From Urechidicola croceus (GTDB lineage Bacteria > Bacteroidota > Bacteroidia > Flavobacteriales > Flavobacteriaceae): a DNA stretch of 64,000 nt. The DNA lies in contig CAJIZG010000002.1 in the NCBI GenBank assembly GCA_905181865.1, forward strand, positions 1 through 64,000, given 5' to 3'. The notes under the pieces were generated by a model that worked only from the letters and a program-made list of their open reading frames with translations, was not told where the DNA came from and made no database searches. Both the position numbers and the translations under genes were made by a program. Below, in pieces: positions 17,356-25,950 of the stretch; position 1 is the stretch's first letter; the number at the start of each line of letters is the position of its first letter.

Positions 17356-17907
17356 ATGCCGAAAATAGTTGCACAAAAAAAAGATTGGATTGAACTTGGT
17401 TATAAACTATTCTCTGAAACAGGAATTTCAGGGATAGTGATTGAAAAGATGTCAAAAATTTTGAACTGTAATAAGTCAAGTTTTTATTGGCATTTTAAAG
17501 CAAAAAAAGAGTTTATTCAACAACTGACAAATTTTTGGGTAGATAATGAAACAGAAAAAATAATTAAACTGACAAGTTTTGAAAAAAGCGCTTCTAAAAA
17601 ATTAAAATTGCTACTAGAGGTTAGTTACAAAAAGATGCCTTATTTAGATTTCGTGTTTTATTTAAAAAGGTATGCTCTTAAAGAGAATAAAATATCTAAA
17701 ATTATTGATAATATTGATAATCACAGAATTGAATATGTTAACTGCTTATTGAAAGAAATTGGTTATTCAAACAGAGATGCCAAAATCAAAGCATCTTTAT
17801 TATACAAACACTTAATCGGATATCACGAAATGATGAGATATAAAGAACAAAATGAAAATTATTTGATGGAAGTAAAAAAGGAAATCAACCAATTTATTAA
17901 TTATTAA
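17356..17907 (+). CDS. TetR/AcrR-family transcriptional regulator
   Basis: A 183-residue regulator. The N-terminal helix-turn-helix covers about residues 9-55 (GYKLFSETGISGIVIEKMSK, CNKSSFYWHFKAKKEF). The rest is an all-helical ligand/dimer domain with no recognisable family signature. It starts just after a pair of matching operator sites and is followed three bases later by an alpha/beta hydrolase gene, so the two form a small autoregulated operon. The ligand is unknown; a substrate of the hydrolase is a reasonable guess. Confidence 0.92.
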   Translation: MPKIVAQKKDWIELGYKLFSETGISGIVIEKMSKILNCNKSSFYWHFKAKKEFIQQLTNFWVDNETEKIIKLTSFEKSASKKLKLLLEVSYKKMPYLDFVFYLKRYALKENKISKIIDNIDNHRIEYVNCLLKEIGYSNRDAKIKASLLYKHLIGYHEMMRYKEQNENYLMEVKKEINQFINY

Positions 17908-17910
17908 AAT

Positions 17911-18726
17911 ATGAAAAAGAAAGTTGTAGCCTTCATTTCCAAAATAGCGCCTAATGCTGTGGTAAATTATGTATACAGGCAACTTATAAACCCACAAATT
18001 AGAAAGCTTCGTGAATCTGAATTAGGAATACTTAATAAATCTAAAAAAAAGATATTTGAATTTAGAGACTTTAAAATTCAAACTTATAAATGGGAAGGCG
18101 GAAAAGAGAAAATATTACTAATACACGGTTGGGAAGGTCAAGCAGCGAATTTTTCTAAAATTATTGAAGAACTTATCAAGCGTAACTTTTCAGTTTACGC
18201 ATTCGATGGACCATCTCACGGATTTAGCAGTAGAGGAAAAACAAGTTTATTTGAGTTTACTGAATTAGTAGGTGTATTAATAGAAAAGTATGAGGTTTCC
18301 CAATTAATTAGTCACTCATTTGGCGGAGTAGTAACTACATATTCACTTTTCAATAATGATTTAAGCATTGACAAATATGCATTATTAACCACACCTGATA
18401 AATTTTCAGAAAGGATTAATGATGTCTGTGAAAGTAATGGAATAACAAATAAAGTAAAATATAAATTAATTAATCACATAGAAAAAGAACTTAATATTAA
18501 AGTATCAAGTATTAATGTTAGTGACTTTGTGAAAAAGATTGATGTTAACAAAGCAATAATCATTCACGATAGATATGATAAAGTAATTCCAATAGAGCAG
18601 TCTAAAAACGTTTATGCAAATTGGAAAGCTTGCAAGTTTATTGAAGTTGAAAAGACAGGTCATTTTGGAATTTTAAAAAACGATTCAGTTATTAACTTGG
18701 TTATAGAATTTTTTCAAAAACAGTAA
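17911..18726 (+). CDS. Alpha/beta hydrolase
   Basis: A 271-residue hydrolase without a clear export signal, so probably cytoplasmic or membrane-associated. Visible are the oxyanion-side HGWEGQAANF, the nucleophile elbow SHSFGGVV (Ser instead of the first Gly of GxSxG), the acid in IIHDRYDKVIP and the catalytic His in TGHFGIL. It is co-transcribed with the upstream TetR gene (3-bp gap). A role in detoxifying an ester or lactone sensed by the TetR protein fits this arrangement but is inference. Confidence 0.85.
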   Translation: MKKKVVAFISKIAPNAVVNYVYRQLINPQIRKLRESELGILNKSKKKIFEFRDFKIQTYKWEGGKEKILLIHGWEGQAANFSKIIEELIKRNFSVYAFDGPSHGFSSRGKTSLFEFTELVGVLIEKYEVSQLISHSFGGVVTTYSLFNNDLSIDKYALLTTPDKFSERINDVCESNGITNKVKYKLINHIEKELNIKVSSINVSDFVKKIDVNKAIIIHDRYDKVIPIEQSKNVYANWKACKFIEVEKTGHFGILKNDSVINLVIEFFQKQ

Positions 18727-18728
18727 TT

Positions 18729-18797
18729 ATGAGTGCCAAATATATTTGGGAATTTGGTTCATTAATTTTTATTTTTTTATTACTTAAAAAGTTTTGA
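18729..18797 (+). pseudogene. Truncated start of a small membrane protein gene
   Basis: Two bases after the hydrolase stop, an ATG opens MSAKYIWEFGSLIFIFLLL and then stops after 22 residues. It looks like the first transmembrane helix of a membrane protein gene that lost its body. The rest of 18798-19092 shows no gene I can support. Confidence 0.4.
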
Positions 18798-19092
18798 ATC
18801 GTCTCAAAGTTAGTGAACATTGGCCGTATGGAATTTTATACCAACCATTTTGTCTATTACAGCTAGAATTACCAAAGGAATCTTTAGAATTCTTAATTGA
18901 AAACAATAGCAATACTTCACTTTATGGTACATTGGCTCTGAGGTAAAACAAAAAACATAAAAGAGTACTTCGACTAAATGATGCTTCGGATAATAGATTT
19001 CGAGAACGTTACAATCGACTTAGGATAAAAATACTATTTCATCGTATAAATCTTGTTTTGGTATGCTTGGTTGTATCGAAGAATTGTTCTTT

Positions 19093-19638
19093 TTATAGCG
19101 GAATATTAGTCTTAGCATTTTTCAATAAAAAGGCAATAAGAACTCCAGAGATGGCTCCAAAAAGATGTCCTTCCCAGGAGATATAACTTTTTATAGATGG
19201 GAATATTCCCCAAATTAATCCACCATACACAATACCAACAGCTATTGATATGCCTATTGGAATGTATTTTTTCTCTAATATTCCATGAACAATTAGAAAA
19301 GCTACAAGACCGTATATTAGGCCACTAGCGCCAATGTGATTTGCATCTCGTCCAAAGATCCAAACAAGTAGCCCGCCTGCGATGGTAACAAATAAAAAGA
19401 CAGCCACTGTTTTCGTGGGGTAGATGGTATTTAGCACTATTAGCAGTGTAATTAAAGGAACTGTGTTGGATAGTAAGTGTCTAATTCCACCATGTAAAAA
19501 AGGTGCAGTAAAAACGCCAATAAGTCCACTTGTAGTTCGCGGTACAATTCCAAATTTTGTGATAGGAATAAAAAGGCCGATAAAATAAACAGCATAAAGC
19601 AATGCTGCGAATTGAAGGATATTTTTAGTTGAAATCAT
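19093..19638 (-). CDS. Rhomboid-family intramembrane serine protease
   Basis: A 181-residue polytopic membrane protein. The catalytic Ser lies in GASGLIYGL and the catalytic His in WEGHLFGAISG; the H-x3-N element (GGIRHLLSNTVPL) of the oxyanion region is also present. Six hydrophobic helices are expected, the compact bacterial form. It is the last gene of the nine-gene minus-strand operon, three bases after the K+ channel gene. This suggests that it cleaves or regulates a membrane component of the same system. Confidence 0.92.
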   Translation of the reverse strand: MISTKNILQFAALLYAVYFIGLFIPITKFGIVPRTTSGLIGVFTAPFLHGGIRHLLSNTVPLITLLIVLNTIYPTKTVAVFLFVTIAGGLLVWIFGRDANHIGASGLIYGLVAFLIVHGILEKKYIPIGISIAVGIVYGGLIWGIFPSIKSYISWEGHLFGAISGVLIAFLLKNAKTNIPL

Positions 19639-19641
19639 GAT

Positions 19642-20421
19642 TTAAATGTTTTTCCCGCAGGTTGGACAACAGTCTTTATTTTTTGCTTTTTTACCTTTTT
19701 TTGATTTCTTTTCATCCTGAATTTTTTCAATGAAAGCTGAACTAATGATTCCCGTTGGAAGTGCTACAAAGCCAATTCCTATCAAAGCAATAATACCACT
19801 TAAAATTTTACCTAAAGCGGTAACGGGATATACATCTCCGTAACCTACTGTAGTTAAGGTTGCAACTGCCCACCAAACGGCATCGCCAATACTTGCAAAT
19901 TTTTCTGGTTGTGCATCATGTTCTATATAATACATAAGTGTAGAGGACAAAATCATCAATACAAAAGTTACAAAGACGGTGATGGAAAGCTCTGCTTTTG
20001 TTTCTTTAAAAATATATTGTATTGTTTTCAGTGATTTCGAATACCGACTAAGTTTGAAAATTCGGAGCAGTCTAAATAAACGAAGAATACGAACAATTCT
20101 TAAATCGAAAGGAAAAATAAAAGGCAGATAAAAAGGAATAATTGCGATTAAATCAATAATTCCTAAGGTAGAAAACGCAAAATTAATTCGTTCTTTTTTG
20201 TCTTCTTTCGTTTTGTCAGAAACCCAAATTCGAATTAAATATTCTAAAGTGAAGATCGCAACCGAAAAGATTTCAAAAGCATAAAAGAAGGGACCATAAT
20301 TATCATTTAATTCTTTATAAGACTCAAGAATTAAAGTCACTACATTTAAAACAATAAGGACATAAATGAATTTTATAAAGTACTTGTTATAATTTATAAA
20401 ATCTCTTACTTTTTTTTTCAT
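19642..20421 (-). CDS. Voltage-gated-type potassium channel (6TM)
   Basis: A 259-residue channel subunit. S1-S3 helices are visible, S4 carries regularly spaced arginines (RIVRILRLFRLLRIFKLSR), and the selectivity filter is TLTTVGYGD before VYPVTALGK. The C-terminal tail is Lys-rich and ends with a CCPTCG cysteine pair that may bind a metal; that is unusual for this family. Polyamines are known pore blockers of some K+ channels, and the gene lies directly after AdoMetDC and spermidine synthase genes. A regulatory link is attractive but inferred. Confidence 0.93.
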   Translation of the reverse strand: MKKKVRDFINYNKYFIKFIYVLIVLNVVTLILESYKELNDNYGPFFYAFEIFSVAIFTLEYLIRIWVSDKTKEDKKERINFAFSTLGIIDLIAIIPFYLPFIFPFDLRIVRILRLFRLLRIFKLSRYSKSLKTIQYIFKETKAELSITVFVTFVLMILSSTLMYYIEHDAQPEKFASIGDAVWWAVATLTTVGYGDVYPVTALGKILSGIIALIGIGFVALPTGIISSAFIEKIQDEKKSKKGKKAKNKDCCPTCGKNI

Positions 20422-20431
20422 CTTATTTATT

Positions 20432-20749
20432 TTATTCTGTGCTTATATTCGTTTGTGCAGCTATTTTAAGAATAAACAAGTCTCGTTTTATTTTATTACA
20501 GCTGCTAAGTTCTACATAACTTTTGCCACTTTCAGGAAACGTATGGATCGCTAAATGACTTTCACCTAAAAGCCAAAAGCAGGTATAGCCTTGTGCTGTA
20601 AAATGGTGCTCATTAAAAAGCACAATGGTAAAGTCAGCGTTTTGTAATGCACGCTCAAAAGTATTTCGCAGCACTTCTGGTTCCGTGCAAACAGTCCAAA
20701 ATTTATGACTGTATATGTGTGCTTCTGTATGTTTATACATTGTGCTCAT
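20432..20749 (-). CDS. speD: S-adenosylmethionine decarboxylase (SpeD-like)
   Basis: A small pyruvoyl-dependent enzyme that makes decarboxylated S-adenosylmethionine, the aminopropyl donor for spermidine. The self-cleavage segment is GESHLAIHTFPESG, with the Ser that becomes the pyruvoyl group directly after Glu, followed by VELSSCN with the conserved Cys. The start at 20749 (MSTMYKHTEA) is chosen because the longer ORF overlaps the upstream gene; M at 20740 is also possible. At about 105 residues it is slightly short for the family. It follows the spermidine synthase gene by two bases, so the two should work as a pair. Confidence 0.88.
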   Translation of the reverse strand: MSTMYKHTEAHIYSHKFWTVCTEPEVLRNTFERALQNADFTIVLFNEHHFTAQGYTCFWLLGESHLAIHTFPESGKSYVELSSCNKIKRDLFILKIAAQTNISTE

Positions 20750-20751
20750 AG

Positions 20752-22308
20752 TTAATATAAATCCCAATTTCCGTCTAAATAATACTGGTAAAGAACAGGG
20801 TTGTGAATTTTGTTTATTTCAAGGCTATCGGTTGGTTTATAGAACTCTTTTCCAAAGGAGGTCATCAATTGCATTGCCTCCGTATTGATCCATTTGGTTT
20901 CAATGTTTTTGAAGTCGATCTTTTGTAATTTATCTTTTAGCTGCGGTGCATTTATATCCTTGCTTTTGGTGCCAATAATCCATCCCCATTCGCCCATAGA
21001 TAATACTTGGTTGTGAAGCTTTACTGTTTTGAAACCGGCAGATTGTATGGTCTTATTGATGCAATTATAGGCTTTAGTTGCGAAGTATGGGCTTCCTGCT
21101 TGCGTAATAATCAATCCATTAGGTCTTAATTTTCTCTTACAAAGAGAATAGAATTCGTGGGAATAAAGTCTACCTAACTCAATGCTTCTAGGATCGGGCA
21201 AATCTGCAATTATGATGTCATAAAAATCACTGTTATTCTGCTCGAGGTGAATGTATGCATCTTTATTAAAAATTTCTAGTTTGTTGCTGCGCATACTCCC
21301 TTTGTTGATGTCAATTAAAACAGGATGGTTGCGTCCTAAATCTGTCATTTTAGGATCTAAGTCTACCATGTCTATTTTTTCAACACTGGGGTACTTTAAG
21401 AGTTCTCTTACGCCACAGCCGTCGCCACCACCAAGAATTAGTATGCGTTGTGGTTTTGGATGCAACTGCATTATTGGATGCACCAGCGGTTCGTGATACA
21501 TTTTCTCATCAATAGAGCAAAATTGCAAGTTTCCGTTCAAGTAAAGCCAGTGTTCGTCTTTCCATTCGGTCAATACAATTTTTTGATATTCTGTTTGTTC
21601 CGAATAGACAACTTTATCCTTATATTTCTTTTGTTCTCCCCATTGAATAATTGGTTCTGTAAAAGAGATACCCGTAATTAAAATGGCAAAAACAACTAAC
21701 AAAATAGTTTGTAATCGAACGGTACTGCGTTTATTGATTTTATCTTTAAAGCGATAAAATACAATTAAGGCTACTAAAAAGTTAATAATACCTAATACAA
21801 AGGGCGTGTAGGCCAAGCCTAACATGGGTAATCCAATAAAAGCGAAAAAGATGCCGCCAATAAGGCTGCCGTAATAATCTTTTTCTAAAATAGAAGAAAT
21901 ATTACTTTTCAGATCTTCGTATTCCTTATTTATCCTGACTACTAAGGGGATTTCGAGCCCTATTAACAATCCAATAAGCATGCTTAAAGAATAAATGACA
22001 ATTCCGTAGTATTCACTTATAGACGCTAAGGTATATACTAATACGGAAGAAAAGGCAACAATTAGAGAAAGTGAGGTTTCTAAAATTAGAAAATTTTGAA
22101 TTAAATTTTTTGTAATTAATTTACTCAATCTACTTCCTAATCCCATGCAAAATAGCATCAAGGAAACAATCATAGTCCATTGAAAAATTGAATTTCCAAT
22201 AAAATAGGTTGCTAATGTAGATAAGGTATATTCAGCCACAATTCCTGCAAAGCCTGTGGCAAAAATAGCTGATTTTAAAATAAATGAATTTCTTTTTAAA
22301 TACTCCAT
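20752..22308 (-). CDS. Membrane-anchored spermidine synthase (polyamine aminopropyltransferase)
   Basis: A 518-residue fusion: about seven transmembrane helices (residues 1-220) followed by a soluble spermidine-synthase domain. The domain shows DEKMYHEPLVHP, the nucleotide-binding ILGGGDGCGVREL with acidic VDLDP, and the catalytic ADLPDPRS segment. The membrane form is common in operons with DUF350 and PspA genes. It should transfer an aminopropyl group from the product of the adjacent SpeD to a polyamine, at the membrane face. The start overlaps the end of the DUF350 gene by 13 bases, implying translational coupling. Confidence 0.92.
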   Translation of the reverse strand: MEYLKRNSFILKSAIFATGFAGIVAEYTLSTLATYFIGNSIFQWTMIVSLMLFCMGLGSRLSKLITKNLIQNFLILETSLSLIVAFSSVLVYTLASISEYYGIVIYSLSMLIGLLIGLEIPLVVRINKEYEDLKSNISSILEKDYYGSLIGGIFFAFIGLPMLGLAYTPFVLGIINFLVALIVFYRFKDKINKRSTVRLQTILLVVFAILITGISFTEPIIQWGEQKKYKDKVVYSEQTEYQKIVLTEWKDEHWLYLNGNLQFCSIDEKMYHEPLVHPIMQLHPKPQRILILGGGDGCGVRELLKYPSVEKIDMVDLDPKMTDLGRNHPVLIDINKGSMRSNKLEIFNKDAYIHLEQNNSDFYDIIIADLPDPRSIELGRLYSHEFYSLCKRKLRPNGLIITQAGSPYFATKAYNCINKTIQSAGFKTVKLHNQVLSMGEWGWIIGTKSKDINAPQLKDKLQKIDFKNIETKWINTEAMQLMTSFGKEFYKPTDSLEINKIHNPVLYQYYLDGNWDLY

Positions 22309-23165
22309 GTAATCAAAATTGCAGAAGCAATGTAGGCAAAAGCCTCGATCAATCCAGCACCAATATTTGGTTTCTCTTGGTTGACAATTTCATCTGTAAG
22401 TTTTCTTCCTGGCAATAATATTTTATCTGCAAAAAGGCGTATTATAGGCAGTAATATACAGCCTAATACCGTTTGTAGGCTGATGTCTACAAGTGTAGTA
22501 GTCCAGTTTACAAAAGGGTCTAAAATGGCATTCATCGTAATAATACCGATGGCGAGTACTGCGCCTGAAAAACTAATTCCGGCTGCTACATTGTCATTTT
22601 CTATCTCTGTATGAATATCATAACTCATCCAAGAAGTAAAGATTTTAGAAGCGATAATAAGCACGAAATTTCCGATGATCCAATAGATCAAGAAAGTTGT
22701 TATCCCATTTAAAAGTGTTTCGGATTCACCGATTAAAGCACCATATAAAATAAGACCATTTGTAATATAGATGGCAGCTTCTATGATACCTGATCCTTCA
22801 TTTTTATCTGTAATAATTTCTTTTTTTAAATCGAATTTTGTTAGAATTAGCTTATTGCTAATCCATGCTGCGATGAGCAGTAAGGCAATCCCAAGGATTC
22901 CATACACGAAAATAAGTAATATATCTGTGGCAAAATCGTAACTTTCCCCCACAATTGTGCCTCCAATAACAATGATTAAAGCGGTAAAGTATCCAACATA
23001 AGAAAGGATGAATGCAAAATTATCTTTATCAACTAACTCCTGTTGAATATTGATCTTTGGATGCAGTAGTTTATAGGCAATTTTTCCAATAATAAAAATA
23101 ATCAAGCCACTTACGGTATATCCTAGAGAATGAGATAAATCTATAATATTTATATATTTTTCCAT
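22296..23165 (-). CDS. DUF350-family membrane protein
   Basis: A 289-residue polytopic protein with about eight hydrophobic helices arranged as two similar halves: an N-terminal half with FILSYVGYFTALIIVIGG and a second half with AGISFSGAVLAIGIITM. This duplicated DUF350 (YjfL-like) form is known, but its activity is not. In E. coli the yjfL gene lies with a PspA-like gene (yjfJ) and a glutathionylspermidine-synthase-like gene, the same mix of membrane, PspA and polyamine functions as here. A channel or envelope-stress role is possible. Confidence 0.85.
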   Translation of the reverse strand: MEKYINIIDLSHSLGYTVSGLIIFIIGKIAYKLLHPKINIQQELVDKDNFAFILSYVGYFTALIIVIGGTIVGESYDFATDILLIFVYGILGIALLLIAAWISNKLILTKFDLKKEIITDKNEGSGIIEAAIYITNGLILYGALIGESETLLNGITTFLIYWIIGNFVLIIASKIFTSWMSYDIHTEIENDNVAAGISFSGAVLAIGIITMNAILDPFVNWTTTLVDISLQTVLGCILLPIIRLFADKILLPGRKLTDEIVNQEKPNIGAGLIEAFAYIASAILITWSI

Positions 23166-23188
23166 ATTTTATGAGTGTTTACTGTATG

Positions 23189-23986
23189 TTATTTGCCAAA
23201 TCCTCCACTGCGTGAGCGAGAAGAGCCTGAGTTACTGTATCTATTGCTATTTCTTGAAGTTTGTCCTGAATTGCTATAGCTTCTGCTGCTCTGATACCCT
23301 CTAGATTTTAATGCGGAAGAACTTCTTTTCACATTACTTCTTACGTTGTTTTTAAAGGTTTGTGATTTCGAATTCCAGCTAGCATTCGTATTTTTATATG
23401 TAGAAGTCCCAAAGTTATTAGTCCTTCCATAATAATTGCTTCTTCCGTAGTGGTTTGTTCTATAGTAGTTGTAATCATTTCTATAGTATCGATGGCTAGA
23501 ACCATAGAAAAGAGAACTCATAAAACGATACTGAACGTAGTACACCCAAAAAGAAGAACCGTTACTTTGTTGCTGCCAATTACCGTACTTTGAGTTTCCA
23601 ACGTGACTATTATAACCAGCGGGCATAGATTTTTTATCAAGAACACCATTTTTCTTTGACAAAACGGTCATTCCTAGATCTTTTTGATACTCTTCAAAAG
23701 TAATTGCAGAAACTTCTTCCCAGTCGGTCAGTTTTACGGTGAAATCATCTTCTAAAGATGTAGTTGTGTTTACTTTTTCTTCAAGGATGATTTTATATTT
23801 ATGTAAATATTTGTTGGTGTCTTTATTAAAATCCATGTCTTTAAGAATAACACTGTAATTTTGTGTATTCACATAGGTAGTAACGATCTTATCTAAGGGA
23901 GTCTTTATGTATTTTTTAGGCGCTTCTCTGCAAGAGTTCAGCAGCAGGAGTACACTTAAAATAATGAGTGTTTTGTATATTTTCAT
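23189..23986 (-). CDS. Lipoprotein with Ser/Tyr/Arg/Gly-rich tail, function unknown
   Basis: The start at 23986 (MKIYKTLIILSVLLLLNSC) gives a clear lipoprotein signal; the longer ORF in the track is not needed. The first half is a folded-looking domain with aromatic and charged residues (FTVKLTDWEEV, VYYVQYRFMSSLF). The last about 80 residues are low complexity, rich in Ser, Asn, Tyr, Arg and Gly (SYSNSGQTSRNSN, ending SRSGGFGK). The tail is positively charged and presumably disordered. It is a conserved kind of member of DUF350/PspA operons, but I cannot assign an activity. Confidence 0.75.
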   Translation of the reverse strand: MKIYKTLIILSVLLLLNSCREAPKKYIKTPLDKIVTTYVNTQNYSVILKDMDFNKDTNKYLHKYKIILEEKVNTTTSLEDDFTVKLTDWEEVSAITFEEYQKDLGMTVLSKKNGVLDKKSMPAGYNSHVGNSKYGNWQQQSNGSSFWVYYVQYRFMSSLFYGSSHRYYRNDYNYYRTNHYGRSNYYGRTNNFGTSTYKNTNASWNSKSQTFKNNVRSNVKRSSSALKSRGYQSSRSYSNSGQTSRNSNRYSNSGSSRSRSGGFGK

Positions 23987-24023
23987 AACTATGAATTTAA
24001 GACCAAATTTAAAGTTTTTAAGA

Positions 24024-24575
24024 CTAATAATCGTCTCCTTTAGGTAAAATATTAGAAATAGCAAGTGCATCAATAATAATTCCCTGAGTCACTTCGAACT
24101 CTTCTTCTCCGTATTGCTCGATACAGAGTGTTTTTTCTTCCTCTTCATCTAGATAATCATAGGAAATCAACTCTTCCCAGTTATCGGCATCTATTTCTTT
24201 ACAATAGCCCGGCGATTTTTCATCCAAGTAATATTTTACGCCTTCATATTTTATTTTTTTAGGAGGTTTTTGATGCGCATCCATATAGTCACAGGTTACT
24301 TCACCAAGTTTTCTTAGTTTTACCTTTTCAGATAAAGTTACAACCAAGCCACCGTCATCTTCAATGTTTAAAAATTTTTCAGTTGCACCATTTTTGATAA
24401 CAAATTCTCTGGTAAAATAATTCTCTCCCCAATCATACTCGAACAATGCCGAAACGGTCCATGTTTCAATTGCATATTCAAAAATATATCCTTTACCTAA
24501 ATCTCTAATGGTAATATTAGTGGGGTCGAAGTGTCTTTCCTTTTCCTTTTTTTTAAAAATATCAAATATGCCCAT
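24024..24575 (-). CDS. DUF4178-like cytoplasmic protein
   Basis: A 183-residue soluble protein starting MGIFDIFKKKEKE. The pattern TIRDLGKGYIFEYAIETWTV followed by WGENYFTREFVIKNG and a highly acidic C-terminal part fits DUF4178, a small beta-rich domain found near PspA and DUF350 genes. Activity is unknown. It ends 37 bases before the lipoprotein start and follows pspA after a 135-bp gap containing a strong hairpin, so its expression may be separately tuned. Confidence 0.65.
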   Translation of the reverse strand: MGIFDIFKKKEKERHFDPTNITIRDLGKGYIFEYAIETWTVSALFEYDWGENYFTREFVIKNGATEKFLNIEDDGGLVVTLSEKVKLRKLGEVTCDYMDAHQKPPKKIKYEGVKYYLDEKSPGYCKEIDADNWEELISYDYLDEEEEKTLCIEQYGEEEFEVTQGIIIDALAISNILPKGDDY

Positions 24576-24647
24576 GTGTGGTTTTATCTTTTTGTTTGTT
24601 GAAAAATATTCTTACTGAATTCGTTGCCTTGACTTTTACGTAATAGG

Positions 24648-24677
24648 AAAGCGCTACTTTGATAAAAGAAGCGCTTT
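24648..24677. terminator. Hairpin between pspA-like and DUF4178-like genes
   Basis: AAAGCGCT and AGCGCTTT are perfect 8-bp inverted repeats, with an inner CTTT/AAAG pair on the minus strand. It lies inside the operon and could be an attenuator or an mRNA processing/stability element. On the plus strand it is followed by a T-run, but no plus-strand gene precedes it. Confidence 0.5.
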
Positions 24678-24710
24678 TTACTATTGAAAGGATGCTGGGA
24701 TGCACACGAA

Positions 24711-25409
24711 TTACATGCCCATTTGTTTTTTAAGTGCGTCAAGATCATTTTCTGCACTTGCTGAGGTATTGTCTAAAACGCGGTCAAGCTCATCATCAAC
24801 ACTTTTTGATTCGTTGGCAATATCTCCATAAGCGTCTGCTAAAGCTTCTTCTTCACTCACTTTTTCTCTCATTTTTTCTAGCATATTAACAGTGCTAGAG
24901 CTATCAATTGCTGCCATTTGCTTGTTCAAGTTCTTAGTAGCATTAGACACTTTTACACGCGCTTTTAGGGTTTTTAGTTCATTTTCCCATTTACCAACAT
25001 TATTCTTTAAACTGTTTACATTGGTTTCCAATTGAGAAACCGATTTAGAGAATTTTTCTATTTCAATACCGCAACGTTTTGAGTGCTCTGTATTTTCTTC
25101 TTTCTTTACCAAAGCCTCTCTTGCTAAGCGATCTCCATCTTCAGCAGAGATACTTTCTTTTTGGGTTTTTTGTAAGATAAGCATCGCCTTGTTTTGGTAG
25201 TCTTTTGCTTTGTTGTCAAACTGAGTTTTATCATTTTGTGAACGGATCAACATAGCTTTCACTTGCGCAAGCCCCTCTAATGCATTTGTCAAGTCATTTT
25301 TCATGTCTCTTATGCCTTGTTCGGTCATCTTTATTGGGTCTTCCATTTTATCGATTGCAGAATGCGCTTCAGATTTCCCCACGTTAAATAATCTTCTAAA
25401 TATACTCAT
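24711..25409 (-). CDS. PspA/IM30-family membrane-stress protein
   Basis: A 232-residue coiled-coil protein typical of PspA/Vipp1. The amphipathic start MSIFRRLFNVGKSEAHSAID is followed by DPIKMTEQGIRDMKNDL, the signature of the family. Then come long heptad-rich helices (about residues 25-190) and an acidic C-terminal helix. Such proteins assemble into rods or rings that stabilise damaged inner membranes (ESCRT-III fold). It is the second gene of the operon, 23 bases after the YbjN-like gene, and probably gives the system its membrane-protecting part. Confidence 0.93.
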   Translation of the reverse strand: MSIFRRLFNVGKSEAHSAIDKMEDPIKMTEQGIRDMKNDLTNALEGLAQVKAMLIRSQNDKTQFDNKAKDYQNKAMLILQKTQKESISAEDGDRLAREALVKKEENTEHSKRCGIEIEKFSKSVSQLETNVNSLKNNVGKWENELKTLKARVKVSNATKNLNKQMAAIDSSSTVNMLEKMREKVSEEEALADAYGDIANESKSVDDELDRVLDNTSASAENDLDALKKQMGM

Positions 25410-25432
25410 GATGTTTTGTTTTTGTTTTATTG

Positions 25433-25828
25433 TTATGATTTTGAAAATTGGATAATATTTTCAGAATACTCACTTAGTAATAAACTTAAAGAATTTATAG
25501 ATCCCTCTAGCTCGTTTAAATCAATGTTTTCCATTTGTAAAGTATCTCTAAAGATTACTTTTTCTCCAGATTCGTCTAGTACAAAAGCACCGTGAACAAT
25601 GTCTCTATTTTTTTGTAATAGCTGCTGAAGGATGGCTTTATTGGGATTTGAAATTTTAAAAATATATTGCTCCATAATTAAAATGGGACTTGCAATTCCT
25701 AATATTAAATTATTGATACCCTTGTCATGATCCTGAATTATGAGCACGCCTTCTTCTTCGTCTTCGTGCGTGATGTTATAGTTTAATTCAATCAGGTAAT
25801 TTTTAATAGTTTTAAATTGTTCTCTCAT
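25433..25828 (-). CDS. YbjN-like small protein
   Basis: A 131-residue acidic cytoplasmic protein. The arrangement (an N-terminal helix FKTIKNYLIELNY, a beta sheet with GVLIIQDHDKGINNLILGI and ILMEQYIFKI, and a long C-terminal helix) resembles YbjN/secretion-chaperone-like folds. The segment FRDTLQMENIDLNELEGS fits YbjN-type proteins. It is the first gene of the minus-strand operon and lies about 75 bp downstream of the proposed promoter. Its activity is unknown; a chaperone role for the next gene product is possible. Confidence 0.6.
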   Translation of the reverse strand: MREQFKTIKNYLIELNYNITHEDEEEGVLIIQDHDKGINNLILGIASPILIMEQYIFKISNPNKAILQQLLQKNRDIVHGAFVLDESGEKVIFRDTLQMENIDLNELEGSINSLSLLLSEYSENIIQFSKS

Positions 25829-25904
25829 GTATTTTTATTTTTTATTCTGAAATATTTTTAGCGAATAGACGGTGTTTTTTTTTCTTTTTACGATGTTGAC
25901 ACTT

Positions 25905-25935
25905 CAAATATAGTTAATATTTACTATATTGCAAA
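25905..25935 (-). promoter_or_regulatory. Promoter of the polyamine/PspA operon
   Basis: On the minus strand, TTTG (25935-25932) and TATATTTG (25912-25905) are separated by 19 bases, matching the Bacteroidota sigma consensus TTTG-N19-TAnnTTTG. Transcription would start about 70 bases upstream of the first gene of the operon. Confidence 0.7.
25907..25930. promoter_or_regulatory. Palindromic operator for the XRE/S24-like regulator
   Basis: AATATAGT and ACTATATT form a perfect 8-bp inverted repeat with an 8-bp spacer (TAATATTT). It overlaps the -7 box of the minus-strand operon promoter and a possible TATATTG -7 box for the plus-strand regulator. Binding here would shut off both directions. The regulator gene begins 20 bases downstream. 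Confidence 0.65.
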
Positions 25936-25950
25936 TAAAATTAGCAAATT

